From positions 28,424,689-28,488,688 of the forward strand of contig JAJEKV010000005.1 in assembly GCA_021234155.1 (NCBI GenBank): 64,000 nt of DNA. Reading direction: 5' to 3'. Below, one piece after another: positions 1 to 12,668 of this stretch. The notes under the pieces were generated by a model. The model ran no database searches. It saw only the letters and a list, made by a program, of their open reading frames with translations, and had not been told where the DNA came from. A program made the position numbers and the translations under genes. Position 1 is the first letter of the stretch. The number at the start of each line of letters is the position of its first letter. The DNA comes from Isoetes taiwanensis (Eukaryota > Streptophyta > Lycopodiopsida > Isoetales > Isoetaceae).

Positions 1-997
1 AGAATAGCAGTTGATGCAGATCGTAGCTGCTCAAAATAAAGGAGGAAGAGTTCATTATTTTGCTATGTTTTTAATATTGTGCTTCTTTAGAAGGTTTTGT
101 TGTCTGCCATGGCACATGGATACTATGCACATGATGCTTCCATTGCAGCTTCATTTGTTGTGTCAAGTTAATATTTGTCATGAGAAAATCAGCCAATAGG
201 ATTCGAGGCTTAACTCCATGATGCTCCACATTCGCCACGACTTTTGCAAGAATGGGACATTGACATATTTGATATGCCTTCTTCATCCATTTAGTCCATG
301 TATGCATAACGCTCAAGTTATACGAGCTATCCTGTTCAAGCATTGTTAGGAAATACTTGGAGTTTCAGAATTATATTTTTCTGCAGTAATAGATGATGCC
401 TTTTTCTTGCCATGTAGCACAAATCCTGGGGTATTTCAATACTGGCTCAGTTTGGGAAGCTGAACAAGCTTTAGTTTGTATTATCTGGAATCAGATTTGC
501 AGGTAGAATTTGCACATTGCTTTATATTCCAATTTTAGTCTTCCTACTGACCCTAAGTGATTCAGTTAATTACACAGATTATCCAAGATGTAGCAGCGTG
601 GTTGCATGTAGCTTGAAGTGCACTATTGACATCCTATTGTTTGCTATCACATTTGGCATGGATTGTAAGTGCATTGTTTTTTAAATCACCAATTTGATGG
701 TCAGATTTGTAGGATAGAATTCATTCATATGACATGGTAGATGTTATGCTTCCCTTTTTCCTCTGCTACTGCATGCCTTTACTATTCTGATGCTTCGATA
801 GGTCTAACATGAACGTGTAGGTAGAGCTTTTGAATTAATGACATTACTTATGGGCTTATTTTTAATTTTGTTCTATCATTTGCATTTGCAGCAGTAAAGG
901 AGCTTTCTACGATAATTGCTTTCTCATTCCTCCAGTTTCTGTTACAAGATCATTTATAGATTTCTATCTCGCTACAAGACGGAGTTTTAACAGCTGT
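1..997. other. No gene recognised
   Basis: I see only short chance open frames here on both strands, no protein family signature and no credible exon pair. The sequence is AT-rich intergenic DNA or intron. Confidence 0.5.
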
Positions 998-1225
998 GGC
1001 ATATGTTTTCTGTTCTTTCCGCAATAATGTACCTATTTTCTCCTTGATTGTGCCAGAGGAGATTAGAGTTTGGACTGGCAGATAGATGAAACATGGCTAT
1101 GGCGACTGCTGGGCATATGTTTTCTGTTCTTTCCGTAGTAATGTATCTATTTTCTCCTTGATTGTGCCAGAAGAGGTTAGAGTTTGGACTGGCAGACAGA
1201 TGAAACATGGCTATGGCAACTACAC
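998..1225. repeat. Tandem duplication, 114-bp unit, two copies
   Basis: Two adjacent copies of a 114-bp unit. The landmark GCATATGTTTTCTGTTC recurs at about 999 and 1113, and each unit ends with a GATGAAACATGGCTATGGC-type block. The copies differ by a handful of substitutions, so the duplication is fairly recent. The minus-strand open frame across it simply repeats the same peptide twice and is not convincing as a gene. Confidence 0.9.
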
Positions 1226-2565
1226 TCAGCTTCATCCACATGCAAAAGTCTTACTGTACAAAAGCTACCTTTTGCCAATATTTTGTTCCTGCTTTTGTCA
1301 TTGTAGACACGCAAACAGTCGCCCAAATCACTGTTTGCCTTCTCAAACATTCCATGTGTCTCTGCTCCAGCAAGTTGGTCTGCCTCAGAAATTTATAGAT
1401 GTGTAATAGCTGTGAGCATGCGTTGTCTGTCTTCTTTCTGAGTTTATACTCACTTGTCATCTTGATATTTGCATATGGGAATGTAGACATCGGCACCACT
1501 TGGGAACACATTAAGATGAATTGGGTGTTACATGTCCCCTGTGCTTTGGACATCTCATCCCCTTTGCTTTGGACATCTCATCGAACAGTAAGTTTTAGCC
1601 CAAGGTTTCCACGCTAAAAACGTAATTTTATCAACAAGATCATCACCCTTCCTGTGCTGCAATCTGTCATTTGGCAGGTTTCAGGTAATTCCTTTCTTGC
1701 AAGAGAATTTATGTCTTTGTAAATGTGGCAACAGGCAAACTTGCTGACGACATGGCCCAAATCAGGAAAATATATGCAACGGCTCTGTACATGAATATAT
1801 ACTGTAAACAAGTGACATCATTATTGTATTGATATAAACATCTCCAAGACTCCACAATCTTAGTGCTTTATGAATGGAGATACATTTACATCATATTCTG
1901 CCTGTTTAAGTAAGATATGCACCTCTGTTTTCAAGAGGCTCAAATGTCTCTGCTTCCTTCGTAACAATATCTGCCGGTTGCTTTGTAACTAGATACATTT
2001 TACATCATATTCTCTATTCAAGTACACGGAACAGATATAGAGCTATCCACCTGGTACACCAGAGATAACATCTTGGACAACTGAGATAACATCTTGGACA
2101 ACTGAAGGTCCTGCTGCTTTTGTTTGTGGCACACCTGCTACTGCAACCCCTTTGTCCAGAATTTTCAGATTGCTAAGAGAATATATTTTTCAGATCAAGA
2201 AACAAGATACTTCTTTATATTTCATTGTTCCAAGCTTCTTTCCTTTGTGTACCTTCGTACAATTGCAGTTCATAGGTTTGACCATATTGGAAGAACAAGC
2301 CCATAGTATTGTTCGTTGTATAGGAGGAATCACGCCCACATGCACAGGAATATATGAGCTTCTAACTGGCATGCAGTTTTGTGCTCCTCCCATTGAAAAA
2401 CATAGCAATGTGGAATTTCCATGTGCATTATGAGGATAAAGGAATCTTTATGCCAGTACCTATTATAAAACAATAATGCTTGCAATTTGGGATCTATTTT
2501 TGCAAAGCACCAAGAGCTTTCCAGCACTTTGAATAGGCAACCTTCTGTATAGTGCATATAGTGCA
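1226..2565. other. Non-genic stretch with small tandem duplications
   Basis: No gene is recognised. Two micro-duplications are visible: GCTTTGGACATCTCATC at about 1542 and 1565, and a 21-bp unit (GAGATAACATCTTGGACAACT) repeated head to tail at 2062-2103. Confidence 0.5.
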
Positions 2566-3159
2566 TCTACTTAGTTACAATGTTTTTTTCCGGTTCGCTC
2601 ATGCCAGAAAAAGTGTGAGTTTCGGCGTAAAGTGTGAGTTTTGGATGCTTTTTTTTTTTCCGGGGCAAATTTTTCGTTCATTTGCCCATTAGCTTTTTAT
2701 CGGTTTATTTTATCGGTTGCATTATTTGGTGTGGTATAGTGCTAAGATATTTTAATTACCTTTATGTTTGAAGCAATGTATTGTTATTATTGGCCAAAGA
2801 TCTTAATCTTAAAACTTCCAATGTAGCCCAAAAGGCTCTAAAGGAAATGCATATACCCAAAAGGCTATATGTGCATGAAATGTTAGGAATTTAAAGCAAA
2901 AAATACATCCATAAAAGCCTAAAGCATGACAATCTCTAAACCACCTTAAACTATATGCACTCCATTACATCCACCATTACACTATGTTTTTTCTTATTCC
3001 TACCCATAGCTAATGCCTAAACCCTAAACCTCTATACTTGGCACTCCAGTACATCTACAAGTTCTATTACACGTTCTTATTACACCTACAAAATAAATTA
3101 GTCGACCCATTCCATGCATCCACGACTAATGCCCGGCATCGCCGGGCACACGTTTCTAG
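2566..3159 (+). mobile_element. Non-autonomous Helitron, 594 bp
   Basis: The 3' end has the full Helitron signature. A perfect 7-bp stem hairpin (GCCCGGC at 3131-3137, loop ATC, GCCGGGC at 3141-3147) is followed by an 8-nt spacer and a terminal CTAG (3156-3159), and the next host base is T. A matching 5' end, TCTACT, begins at 2566 right after an A, consistent with insertion between host A and T with no target duplication. The interior is AT-rich and codes for nothing, so it would depend on a Rep/helicase protein supplied elsewhere. The 3' end is strongly supported. The 5' boundary is inferred from the TC start and the A|T context and could shift. Confidence 0.75.
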
Positions 3160-6100
3160 TTGACATATATGATGGATCTATACGAAACTTTCAGTAGAAC
3201 ACTACCAGTCAATATACCAAACTTGTACAACAATTTGCTAGAATAATTGCACCAGGTTCACATGGAATGCATGATTTTGTACCTGCTAATGTGAGCAATG
3301 TTAAAAGCAATACTAAAGTCTATTATCTTATTGACGTATAATATGGCTGGATCTGCACAAAACTTCAGGAGAACATCAACATCAGGTTCAGTAGACCAAA
3401 TTTGGTCACAATTCCTTAGAATGATTCCATTCTTTGGGAGAAGTTACAATGCCTGTGATAAAATAAATTGCACAAAAAAAAAAAAACCAACCCATCAAGT
3501 TACCTTAGAAGATACGAATCTGGATTATTGAGACAACCTGCAATCCATGGTATTATTCTTTCCTGAACTCCAAAATGCCTTCTCTTTAGATAGATAAACT
3601 GTTTGCCAAGATCATATAATATCGATCAATTGAAAATCATGAAGAACTGTCTACAATAAAGCATAGAATTCTAGAAACTGAAGTGAAGAGGTCGACATGC
3701 ATGAAAATTTGAAAAAGAGTGATATCAATTTATGATCTTGAAAGAACAATTGTGTTAATGTATCTAATTCATTCAAATATACCTTCTAAGTTGACCATGT
3801 TGTTCCATATCTGCCATTCCTTTTGAATTCTAGAGGATCTTCCATATTCAACAGAGAGGAAATTGCCAACTTGAAATAGCAGATATGAAGTCTTAATATC
3901 ACACGTTGCAAAGAACAAATAGAAACTCATGCAATACAACTCCCGAAGGTGTTCTATCAATATATTTCAAGGCTTGGATGTATGTCTTGTCAACATTATG
4001 ATATTCCCATCAATAATACCATTAGTAAACTATGTGGAGAAGCTGCACTCCCAGCAATGGCTGCAGCAAAAGCATTCGACAAAGTTTCCTTTCATAGAAT
4101 AAGCATAAAAGCTGCATATGTTGGGGCCATAAAAGTACTATGCTAGGGCCATCATAGAGATTAAAATTTAAGCAGATTAGCAATACCACCCAACGCAAAT
4201 ATGTATAAGAGACTATGAAAGAGATCAAATATGAGAAGTGAAGAGATGGAAATACCATAGAGCAAAGCGAGAAGATACCATACCACCTGATGTTAACTAT
4301 GCATGAGACCAAAAAATTTGTTATTGGGCTATATATTTCTGAATCAAGCATGAGAAGCATGGAGATGAAAAATACTGTAAAACATATGGAGAAACCGAGC
4401 AAGATGGTATGCCAAATCTAGAGATCTTGTTTAGAAGATAAAAGCAAGGGAAGATCAGATTAATTTGCATCTATCAAACTATAAGCAATTTATATGTGGA
4501 AGAAAGACCATACACATGAGATTCGGTAAAGTTAAAGAGGCTTCTAAGGCATTTGAGTTCCTCTGCAAAAACAACATAGTTCGACTGATCGTTACACAAA
4601 AGAGGATGCCAGAACATATTGAAAATTATTCCATAACTGCATATGAACTATATTTTGGTCAATCAATGAAGAATGAACCAAAATCAGGAAGAGAGGTTAC
4701 CATATTCAGCTTGCCATTTGGTGTAGTGCGGATAAATCCGTTTGAGGAAAATCATGAGTATTAGCCAACCCATAAATGTAAAATACATCTATTATGTAAG
4801 TTTATGACTTTTCTTTCTTTTTGACCTTTGTTCCTTTTCAGATATGACAATTCTATCATTTTTTTCCTTTAAAACTATGCTCATTATTGGTCTATAACCA
4901 TCTCTCGTGACCAAATGCTTTTTTTAACATTAACCGCCTCAATGGTTTCCCTCAAAACCATTGGTTGACATTTTTACTGCATACTTCAATGTGGATCCAA
5001 GCAGTGCTATGCAATTGAAGACGACCTGTTCCATTCAAAGAATGTGTTCCAAAATGGTTTTGTCCTCTGCAACAAAAGGGTTCTGTCTTAAATTACTTAG
5101 AGATAAGGGAATATCAAACTTGAGTTGAAAAAAAGCCGCACACTAAACGTCACCACCGGCACCTTTAGGATAGGAGGACTCATTATGTGCAGTGCACAAA
5201 TCTTGAAGGTGCAATGATGGCAGCCTATTATTTACTTGCATACCTCTTCCTGGTTCAACTGCCTTCTAGCTCTTGCCATTTGCTGCTTGCTGGAAAGAAA
5301 AACAGAGTTGAATATTTTCCCTTACCAACTTGGTTAAAAATGCGTGTTAAGTAGATAGCAGTAATAAAATGAATGAGCATATTTTCCTAATTGGACAGAT
5401 CCCATAAATTCATGGCAGCATTTTGACCATTACATCAAATACATCATTTGAGGAGTTCCTGTTTTGCTATAGGACTTGCGCTAAAGGATGCCAAAGAGAG
5501 ACCATCAGTTAATTCTGAAGCAAACAAAATAACCATATAGAAGGCAGAAGGAAGTGCAATTTATAGAAGGTAACGCAGACAACTAAGTAATACCTCTTGG
5601 ATGCAGATAAACATGATATGAGCTAAAACAAACAGATGTGAATAGAAGGAGCACCATGAAGACACTGGTAATTGGAAGGATTGCTTGTGATCATATCAGC
5701 ATATCTCCTGTCCATATTGCAACAGTGATGGAGATTGAGAAGCATATAGCTTGTACTTCCTTTTACTTTGTCACATTATCAGAAAGTTACCAATACTGGC
5801 AATTGAAAATACAAAGAGACATCAGTAAGCACGAAGGCAATTACACAATCCTTAAATTCTCAAAGAATTGCAACAGACGTATTTGTTTGCCTTCAAATGG
5901 TTCATTTACGTAGAGTTCTAAGGATTTAACATATAATTCTAAGGATTTAACATACAGAGAAGATAGTAAACACAAAATGCAATTTTGCCTTCCATTTTAG
6001 CAAGACAGAAACATGACAGCTTGCCCTTATATTGCCACCACATGAAGGATTTGACAATATGGAATTCGAGAGCAGGTATTAGCTACACACTTGAAGTGTT

Positions 6101-6506
6101 CTATGTTGAGGCAAAATCATGTTTGGTAATGTGCAAACTGCCCCAGAAGTCAAAATTTGACATAGAAACAAAAGATAGATCTTTAAAATCTCAACTTTGA
6201 TCAGGATATTGTGATCAACTGCCTCATCTTCTACGCATGAAACTGCAAGCAATTTCTGCTACTGTAGTGCTATAGAGATGAGAGATGGGTGGAGTTGGTA
6301 TCATTTGAAGCCAATTTAACCTACTAAAAGAAAGATTATATATCGATATAAAGAAACAGCAGAAGAAGTCGAAGCCCTACCTCTAGCATTACAATTATTC
6401 GAGAACTCTAAAGTAAATTCTTTCAGCACTTGTGTCAACAAAAGCATCTGCTAAATACAGCAAAATGTTAAAAGAACACAAAATAAATGTTAAGAGCAAG
6501 GATGCG
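3160..6506. other. No gene recognised (3.3 kb)
   Basis: Several 60-126-codon frames occur on both strands, but none resembles a known family or shows coding bias. A 23-bp tandem duplication of a TTCTAAGGATTTAACATA block lies at about 5916-5956. Small exons of an unrecognised gene cannot be excluded. Confidence 0.4.
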
Positions 6507-6890
6507 TTAAAATCGCCTGATATTTTTTACAGAAGTTGATCCATTTCTGCCTCCACCGCCATTGATTCTCGAAACAACAGAGATCATTCTTACAAATTTA
6601 TGGAAGCATAAAGCCTGAGGTGAAGATATAGAATTGTTGCATAGAATCCTGGCTATGCAGAGCCAAGACTGGAACCGAACCTGTTCTGGATTTTCGACAG
6701 TTCCATCTGCCGTTAAACGCTCAAACACACCCTCAGAAACCCCGGAGCTAGCTGTAAGCCAAGGTAGTGACCGAAATTGCAACCTAAAGGCTGATTCATC
6801 CACTCCAAATTGAAAAATGCCATCTATTGCACATAAATTTACAAAGCACCTGATGAATAAAGCATGCCAATCCAATTGACGAACATGCAT
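6507..6890 (-). other. Open frame of 127 codons, significance unknown
   Basis: One of the longer frames in an otherwise non-coding area. It starts MHVRQLDWHALF and contains a Gly-rich stretch (INGGGGRNG) near the end. I recognise no domain, signal peptide or membrane segment. It could be one exon of an unrecognised minus-strand gene, untranslated sequence, or chance. Confidence 0.2.
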
Positions 6891-7666
6891 GGAGCGACAA
6901 CTACAAGAAGGGATATGGGCATCTGCTAAAGTCTCGGAATTTATAAGGTAACCCCAAAACCTAGAATTTGGTAATCAAAGGCAAAGCCACAAACTCGATT
7001 TTTGGAATACGTGGAAAGTTTTCCGGCAGCTAAAAGCCTCTAGACCTTAGAAAACTAACCTGAAAAAAAAATCTAAAAAGTTTTCGGCATGTCGAAAAAA
7101 CTAAATTTAAACAATAGATACTGAGAATACATGAGTCGACAGCTAACCTCTCGAGGTCCCTCTGACTTTAGGAGACATCTATGTACACCAAAAAACTTTC
7201 CTATCTTATCTTTATTTATGTTTACAATGCAATCCAAATATATATTGAAAATAAAATATTGAGATATCTAATCATTCCATGTCGATATATTAGTCTACTT
7301 AGAAACTAACAAATGTATTGGAGATAGAATAACCAGAAATCTTGCTCACTTCATGTCAGGTTCTTCACTTAGTCAAACTTAACAACGTATTCTCATATTT
7401 TCTACACTTCTTTTATCAATGCTCTGCAAATCACATATTATTGAAAAGAAAAATAATATGAGTTGTGTGTTGTACATTATAATTAGAATGTGGCCATATA
7501 ATGGATGGGGCTTTTCTATTCATCCCAGCAGTGTAATTACAATGGTAGAGAGTGGGTAGCTGCATATCGCAAGCTACCCAAAAAACAAAAAATACAGGGA
7601 ATATCCAGTCATAACACCTGGACCCCAAAATACAAAAATATATCATAGATGTTTGGCTAGTGTACC
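6891..7666. other. No gene recognised
   Basis: AT-rich sequence with nothing I can support as a gene or a structured element. Confidence 0.4.
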
Positions 7667-7747
7667 TGCCTAGGGCTTATCGCCGGGATTAAAAAACCCC
7701 GCCCTTTCGGGTTTTCGAGGAAAAACCCTAGCGATAAGCCCTAGGCA
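7667..7747. repeat. Perfect 17-bp inverted repeat with 47-bp loop
   Basis: TGCCTAGGGCTTATCGC (7667-7683) is the exact reverse complement of GCGATAAGCCCTAGGCA (7731-7747). The loop is unusually GC-rich for the window and contains its own small CCCG/CGGG complementarities. It could be the end structure of a mobile element or an RNA hairpin; no coding role is apparent. Confidence 0.9.
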
Positions 7748-7951
7748 AGGGCTTAGACAAACGCCCGCTAAACTTCCAAAAAACCCACGCCCAAAAAAGA
7801 AACCAACGTCGTGCAACGCCTTTGCACGCATAAGACCACAAAACACAATAGAGAAGAACAAAACCTCGCAAAAAAAGCGAGGGGTTGATTAAAGCGTGCG
7901 TGCCACGCGAACAACATATATAAACAAAATACTTAAGGGAGGGAGGGAGGA

Positions 7952-8670
7952 GAGCATAGAACATAACTCAAAAACTTTGGCTAAGAGAAAGCGCCGATGA
8001 GAAGTCAAGGCGAATGCGAGGAAGAAATAGCGATCCCCTAACCGGATGAGAGGCCGGAAATGCATGCAATGCATGCAGCAACGATGCAACTCTTGCATGC
8101 TCGCTCGTTTCGAGAATCGCGATCCGGTCGGATCGATCTCGCATTCTCGAAGCCGCGATCGCATGACACAACAACGCTCGAAGAAGAGAACTTCCCGCCG
8201 ATCCGAGATGAAGGCTCAAGAATTGCCCCATAGTGGAGGAATGCGGTAGAAGCAGACGAGAAGGATAGGAAGAGATAATGAGAAAGATAGGAAACGCCAG
8301 AAGGGATGCGCCAGAAAGGTCAACGCAGCCAAGGTAGAAGAGAACCGAGAACGATAAGAAACGCCAGGAAGGGATACGCCAGGAAAGGTCAGGTCGAAGA
8401 GAAACAAGAATGATAGGAAATGCCACGAAAGGTCAACCCATGCAAGAGGAAGCCCCTCCTCTGCATGAGAGCATAGAACATAACCCCAAACATCGGGCCG
8501 GGCTTAAGAGAAAGCGCCGATGAGAAGTCAAGGCTTAATGCGTGAAGAAATAGCGATCCCCTAACCGGATGAGAGGCCCGAAATGCATGCAATGCATGCA
8601 GGCAACGCATGCAACTCTTGCATGCTCGTCTGGCTCGAGAATCGCGATCCGTCGGATCGATCTGCATATA
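7952..8670. repeat. Direct repeat of about 200 bp, copies 517 bp apart
   Basis: Copy 1 (about 7952-8145) and copy 2 (about 8469-8670) share a GCATAGAACATAAC start, a GAGAAAGCGCCGATGAGAAGT block, GCGATCCCCTAACCGGATG and the palindromic ATGCATGCAATGCATGCA, in the same order. Between them (8285-8440) a GGAAACGCCAG...GCCAGAAAGGTCA module occurs three times. The region is GC-richer than its neighbours, suggesting an inserted element of unknown class. Confidence 0.85.
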
Positions 8671-9117
8671 GCGTTTCAAAGCCGATATTCATAAGAGACT
8701 CGTTTTCTTTATTCTTCTATATAATTGGTCACGGAATAACAATTCTAGTGACCTTTTTTTCAATAAAATGTGCTTTTGACTAGAAGGTTTGCTGTAGATG
8801 TTTATAAGATTTTGGCCAAAGGTTGGGTTGGGTGATTATCTTCTTTTTTTGTAGTGGCTTTTATTTCAATGTTTCTTCTTCTTCATATTTTTCTTTTTTT
8901 GTTAGTTTCGTTTCTACGTTTTCACGGGACAGGGGCCGGATTCATGCATGTGGCCCATGTTCTAATCTGGTAGTTCCGCCCTGATTTCAGAGTCCTGATC
9001 AAATCCGAGAGCAGATCCGGCCGATCCTCGCAGCACAACGACGCCCTCCTTACGGTATCTCGCCCCTCATACGCTATCTCCAGCAGGCCCTCCTTCTGCT
9101 TCACAGATTCGCCAGGA

Positions 9118-10510
9118 TGCCTTGTGCGCTGCACCCACCACACCACACAATTTCTTTAGATTTCTTCCCTCACCTGCTTTGTGTTTTAGCCACGGGATAA
9201 CTCTCACCATTTAGAAAGAGTTTTTTTCCTGTTGTTGTGGAGTTTCGGATTTTGTTCCGGTTGAAGATGCAGTAGTTGCTTGGAGGCAGCTGAACCTGAC
9301 ATGCTCCATTCGGACACAAACCGCCCGCTTCTTCAAATTTGGGCTGCATGTGCCTTCTTTAGAGCTTATCGTGTTGGGCTCGTGCTTGATCGAACCATCG
9401 ATATGTGCATGTATTTGCACATTTTGGTGTATCCATTGTTTATACGTGATAATTCAATGGTTTAACAATGGTCAAAACTTAAAAAAAATATACAAAAGGT
9501 TGCACTTTGCGATAAGGTTGCAAGAACTACATGTTGCAAATTTATTAATATTTTATGTTCCATAATGCCTTGTCTGTCTGCACCCACCACACCACACAAT
9601 TTCTTTAGATTTCTTCCCTCGTCTGCTTTGTGTTTTAGCCACGGGATAACTCTCACCATTTAGAAAGGGTTTTTTTTCCTGTTGTTGTGGAGTTTCGGAT
9701 TTTGTTCCGGTTGAAGATGCAGTGGTTGCTTGGAGGCAGTTGAACCTGACATGCTCCATTCCAGACACAAACCCTGCCCGCTTCTTCAAATTTGGGCTGC
9801 ATGTGCCTTCTTTGGAGCTTATCAGGTTCAGGCTCAGGCTTGATCGAACCACTGTATATGTGCATGTATTTGCACATTTTGGTGTATCCATTGTGTATAC
9901 GTGATAATTCAATGGTTTAACAATGGTCAAAACTTACAAAAAAAATACAAAAGGTTGCACTTAGCGATAAGGTTGCAAGAACTACATGTTGCAAATTTAT
10001 TATATTGATGTTGACTTTTTTACTTTAGTGATTTAGTAATATTTTATGTTCCGTGATGCCTTGTCTGTCTGCACCCACCACACCACACAATTTCTTTAGA
10101 TTTCTTCCCTCACCTGCTTTGTGTTTTAGCCACGGGATATAAGTCTCACCATTTAGAAAGGGTTTTTTTCCTGTTGTTGTGGAGTTTCAGATTTTGTTCC
10201 GGTTGAAGATGCAGTGGTTGCTTGGAGGCAGCTGAACCCAACATGCTCCATTCCAGACACAAACCCTGTCCGCTTCTTCAAATTTGGGCTGCATGTGCCT
10301 TCTTCGGAGCTTATCAGGTTCAGGCTCAGGCTTGATCGAACCACTGTATATGTGCATGTATTTGCACATTTTGGTGTATCCATTGTGTATACGTGATAAT
10401 TCAATGGTTTAACAATGGTCAAAACTTACAAAAAAATACAAAAGGTTGCACTTAGCGATAAGGTTGCAAGAACTACATGTTGCAAATTTATTATATTGAT
10501 GTTGACTTTT
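9118..10510. repeat. Tandem array of about 0.5-kb units, copies 1-3 (family A)
   Basis: Three head-to-tail copies. The landmark CACCCACCACACCACACAA begins at 9132, 9581 and 10072, so the spacings are 449 and 491 bp. Each copy also holds GAAGATGCAGT, TTGATCGAACCA and a terminal GTTGCACTTAGCGATAAGG block. Copy 1 lacks part of the unit junction (the TACTTTAGTGATTTAGTAAT segment), which explains the shorter spacing. The same 60-90-codon frames recur on both strands of every copy because the DNA is repeated; they are not evidence of a protein. Copies 4 and 5 lie at 16.3-17.4 kb. Confidence 0.92.
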
Positions 10511-10511
10511 T

Positions 10512-10535
10512 GGGTTGCCCCTAGGGGGCAAACCC
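10512..10535. repeat. Near-perfect 24-bp palindrome
   Basis: GGGTTGCCCC TA GGGGGCAAACCC sits exactly where copy 3 of the 0.5-kb repeat ends, so it may mark the boundary or insertion point of another element. Confidence 0.7.
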
Positions 10536-11357
10536 TCGTTTATGTGGGTATGTGGGCATATCCAGGTATATGCTGGCATATGCCTAGCATATCTTGGTGG
10601 ATCGCTAAAACCGGTGCTGCGCTTCAGTAAATGCTGGGTCATCCAGCCCCATTCCTTCGCAGGCGTGGCTATGGCGCAGCTCGACCCTTCTTCTTCTTCT
10701 GTGCTGAGGACGATCCTAGAGCTGAAACGTGCATGCACCGTTTTAGGGGCAAAAGGGCATGATCCCATATTATTTTCATAGATTGCAGATCTGCTATGCG
10801 GGTCCGGCTTTCCGGGCGATAATAGGTCCATCTTGCCTCCTCTTGAATACTTTCGGTTATAATAGGATCGCCCTTCCCACTTGCTCATCCGCATTCTTCT
10901 TTGCCCCTTTTTTGAACCATCTCTTTGTTTTTCTCGCTTTCGGAGGCACGCTTGGTGAAAGGTTGGATAATAGTTTGCGTAAATTGGAATCTATTTCAAG
11001 GTGGATGCTAAGCTCATTTGGAGCCCTTCATTGATGCGAAATGTAGCTTCGGTGTTTTTGAGCGAAGTTCAAATGTTGCTCTCTCCGAAGCTAACCCTCG
11101 CTTATCGCCGTTGTTAGTGGTGAGCTCTTTAGTGTCTTACGTTAAAATTAACTCTTTTTCTAAGCTCGAGTGAACAAAGACTCCTATTTTATCAAAAGTT
11201 TCTTTAGAAATTCTTGTAACGATTATTCTGAATGCTACTTCTCGATTTGTGCGGGCTCAAGAGATTGTCAACAAAGGATTAAATATATAGAAAGTTTTGA
11301 ATCCATCGCTTCTTTTATATGAGCTCAATTTCAAGGCAAATGCATCCGTGACGAGAC

Positions 11358-11792
11358 ATGTTTTATGCTTTGACGATATTGATCTTGGAGTTGCTATATG
11401 ATGTTGTTTCTTTGTTGGGGATTACTAGGTTTCGAAAGCGGGGCAGCAAAATGTCATTAGGGTCCGAGGGATCCTCGGGGCTTGTATTATATTACATATA
11501 CACGAGTTGCCATCAAATCCGGTATATCACGGCATCAATTGGAATGTGTGAGTATATTCAAGTTACGTTTACGGATCTTCTTAGGTATTCATTTATTTTA
11601 TTTTATTTTTGGGCGCTTGTTTCATCATCCCTCTTAATCATAATGGGAGCAGATTTAGGAAGTCGGGGAAACTTTTCCCAGCCAGGAATTGTCGCATTCA
11701 TTTCATTTATTATGATGGCGGGGATATTTGCATGGTATTTCGCACAAATTGCATGCATAGCAAACAAACATCCGTCGAATAACATGGCCTGA
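11358..11792 (+). CDS. Putative multi-pass membrane protein fragment, family not identified
   Basis: A 144-codon frame ending at TGA. It begins with a hydrophobic stretch (MFYALTILILELLYDVV), has a basic loop (RFRKRGSK), and then two strongly hydrophobic segments near residues 80-97 and 112-132. This predicts a three- to four-span membrane protein with a polar tail. The start is uncertain: this may be the last exon of a gene whose earlier exons lie at 10.6-11.3 kb, where further hydrophobic frames occur. I do not recognise the family; the four-span CASP-like proteins are one possibility on topology only. No disruption is visible in this frame. Confidence 0.35.
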   Translation: MFYALTILILELLYDVVSLLGITRFRKRGSKMSLGSEGSSGLVLYYIYTSCHQIRYITASIGMCEYIQVTFTDLLRYSFILFYFWALVSSSLLIIMGADLGSRGNFSQPGIVAFISFIMMAGIFAWYFAQIACIANKHPSNNMA

Positions 11793-12275
11793 GAAGATAG
11801 TATAAAAGCACGAGACAAAATGTAGCGTTGATGCTTCAGTTATTGTGATGACAAAGTTAATTATCGAATATAATTCCAATGAAGAGTTTTTGAAGGTACA
11901 ACATTTCACTTTAATCCTAATAGGTATGCATGTAAAGAAATTTGATGTTGAAAATTAGCTTCCTATATTTGGCAGACGCATTGCTAGCACAAAGAAGCTG
12001 AATGTGCCACCAAGGTCATAGTTCTCTACTTTGGTTGGTCCCTTTTAGACACTTGAAATGGATTCCAAAATCTAAGTTCGCATGAGCGGGCATCGCCATT
12101 CCACTAAAAAGCACTGCAAAAAGTAGAACAGGCTCGATGACATGTACCGGTTCGTTACTTTCTTACAAATTCTGGACTCTTGGAGATTGAAATGGGTGCA
12201 AGTGAAATGCCAACCAAGCTAAATGCTTTGCATATATGATTTTTACATAATTTCATGAGAGTTCACCTGGCACAT

Positions 12276-12580
12276 GAGATATACAACTTATATATTTACC
12301 CATCGAGATACAACTTATATATTTACCCATCGAGATCTTGAGACATGGACAGATCTTGAGACATGGACAAAACTTTGGGACATCTAGTTTACATTGTTTG
12401 CATAAATTTGGATGATGTTGACACTAACACATCTTTGTTGCAAAGCAAGGTATGGTAAATTCCCCATGTTTTGCACTTGACATCTAGTTTACACTGTTTG
12501 CATAAATTTGGATGATGTTGACACTAACACCTCTTTGTGGCAAAGCAAGGCATGGTAAATTTTCCGTGTTTTGCACTTTT
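12276..12580. repeat. Nested tandem duplications (about 28, 18 and 100 bp)
   Basis: Three successive duplications: an approximately 28-bp unit (ACAACTTATATATTTACCCAT, 12276-12331), an 18-bp unit (GATCTTGAGACATGGACA, about 12334-12369) and a 100-bp unit starting CATCTAGTTTACA at 12381 and 12481. The pattern suggests repeated slippage or unequal exchange at one spot. Confidence 0.88.
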
Positions 12581-12668
12581 GATTCTACTTGCCATACACT
12601 GCAATGTTAAGATGCGTATGTTAATGAATTATAGAAAGTATGGCCAAATTCATCTGTTGTTTATCCAA

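Noticed and set aside
9211-10422. Repeated 60-125-codon frames on both strands with near-identical peptides
   Set aside because: The same peptides recur only because the DNA is a tandem repeat; both strands are equally open, and there is no domain, splice pattern or selection signal.
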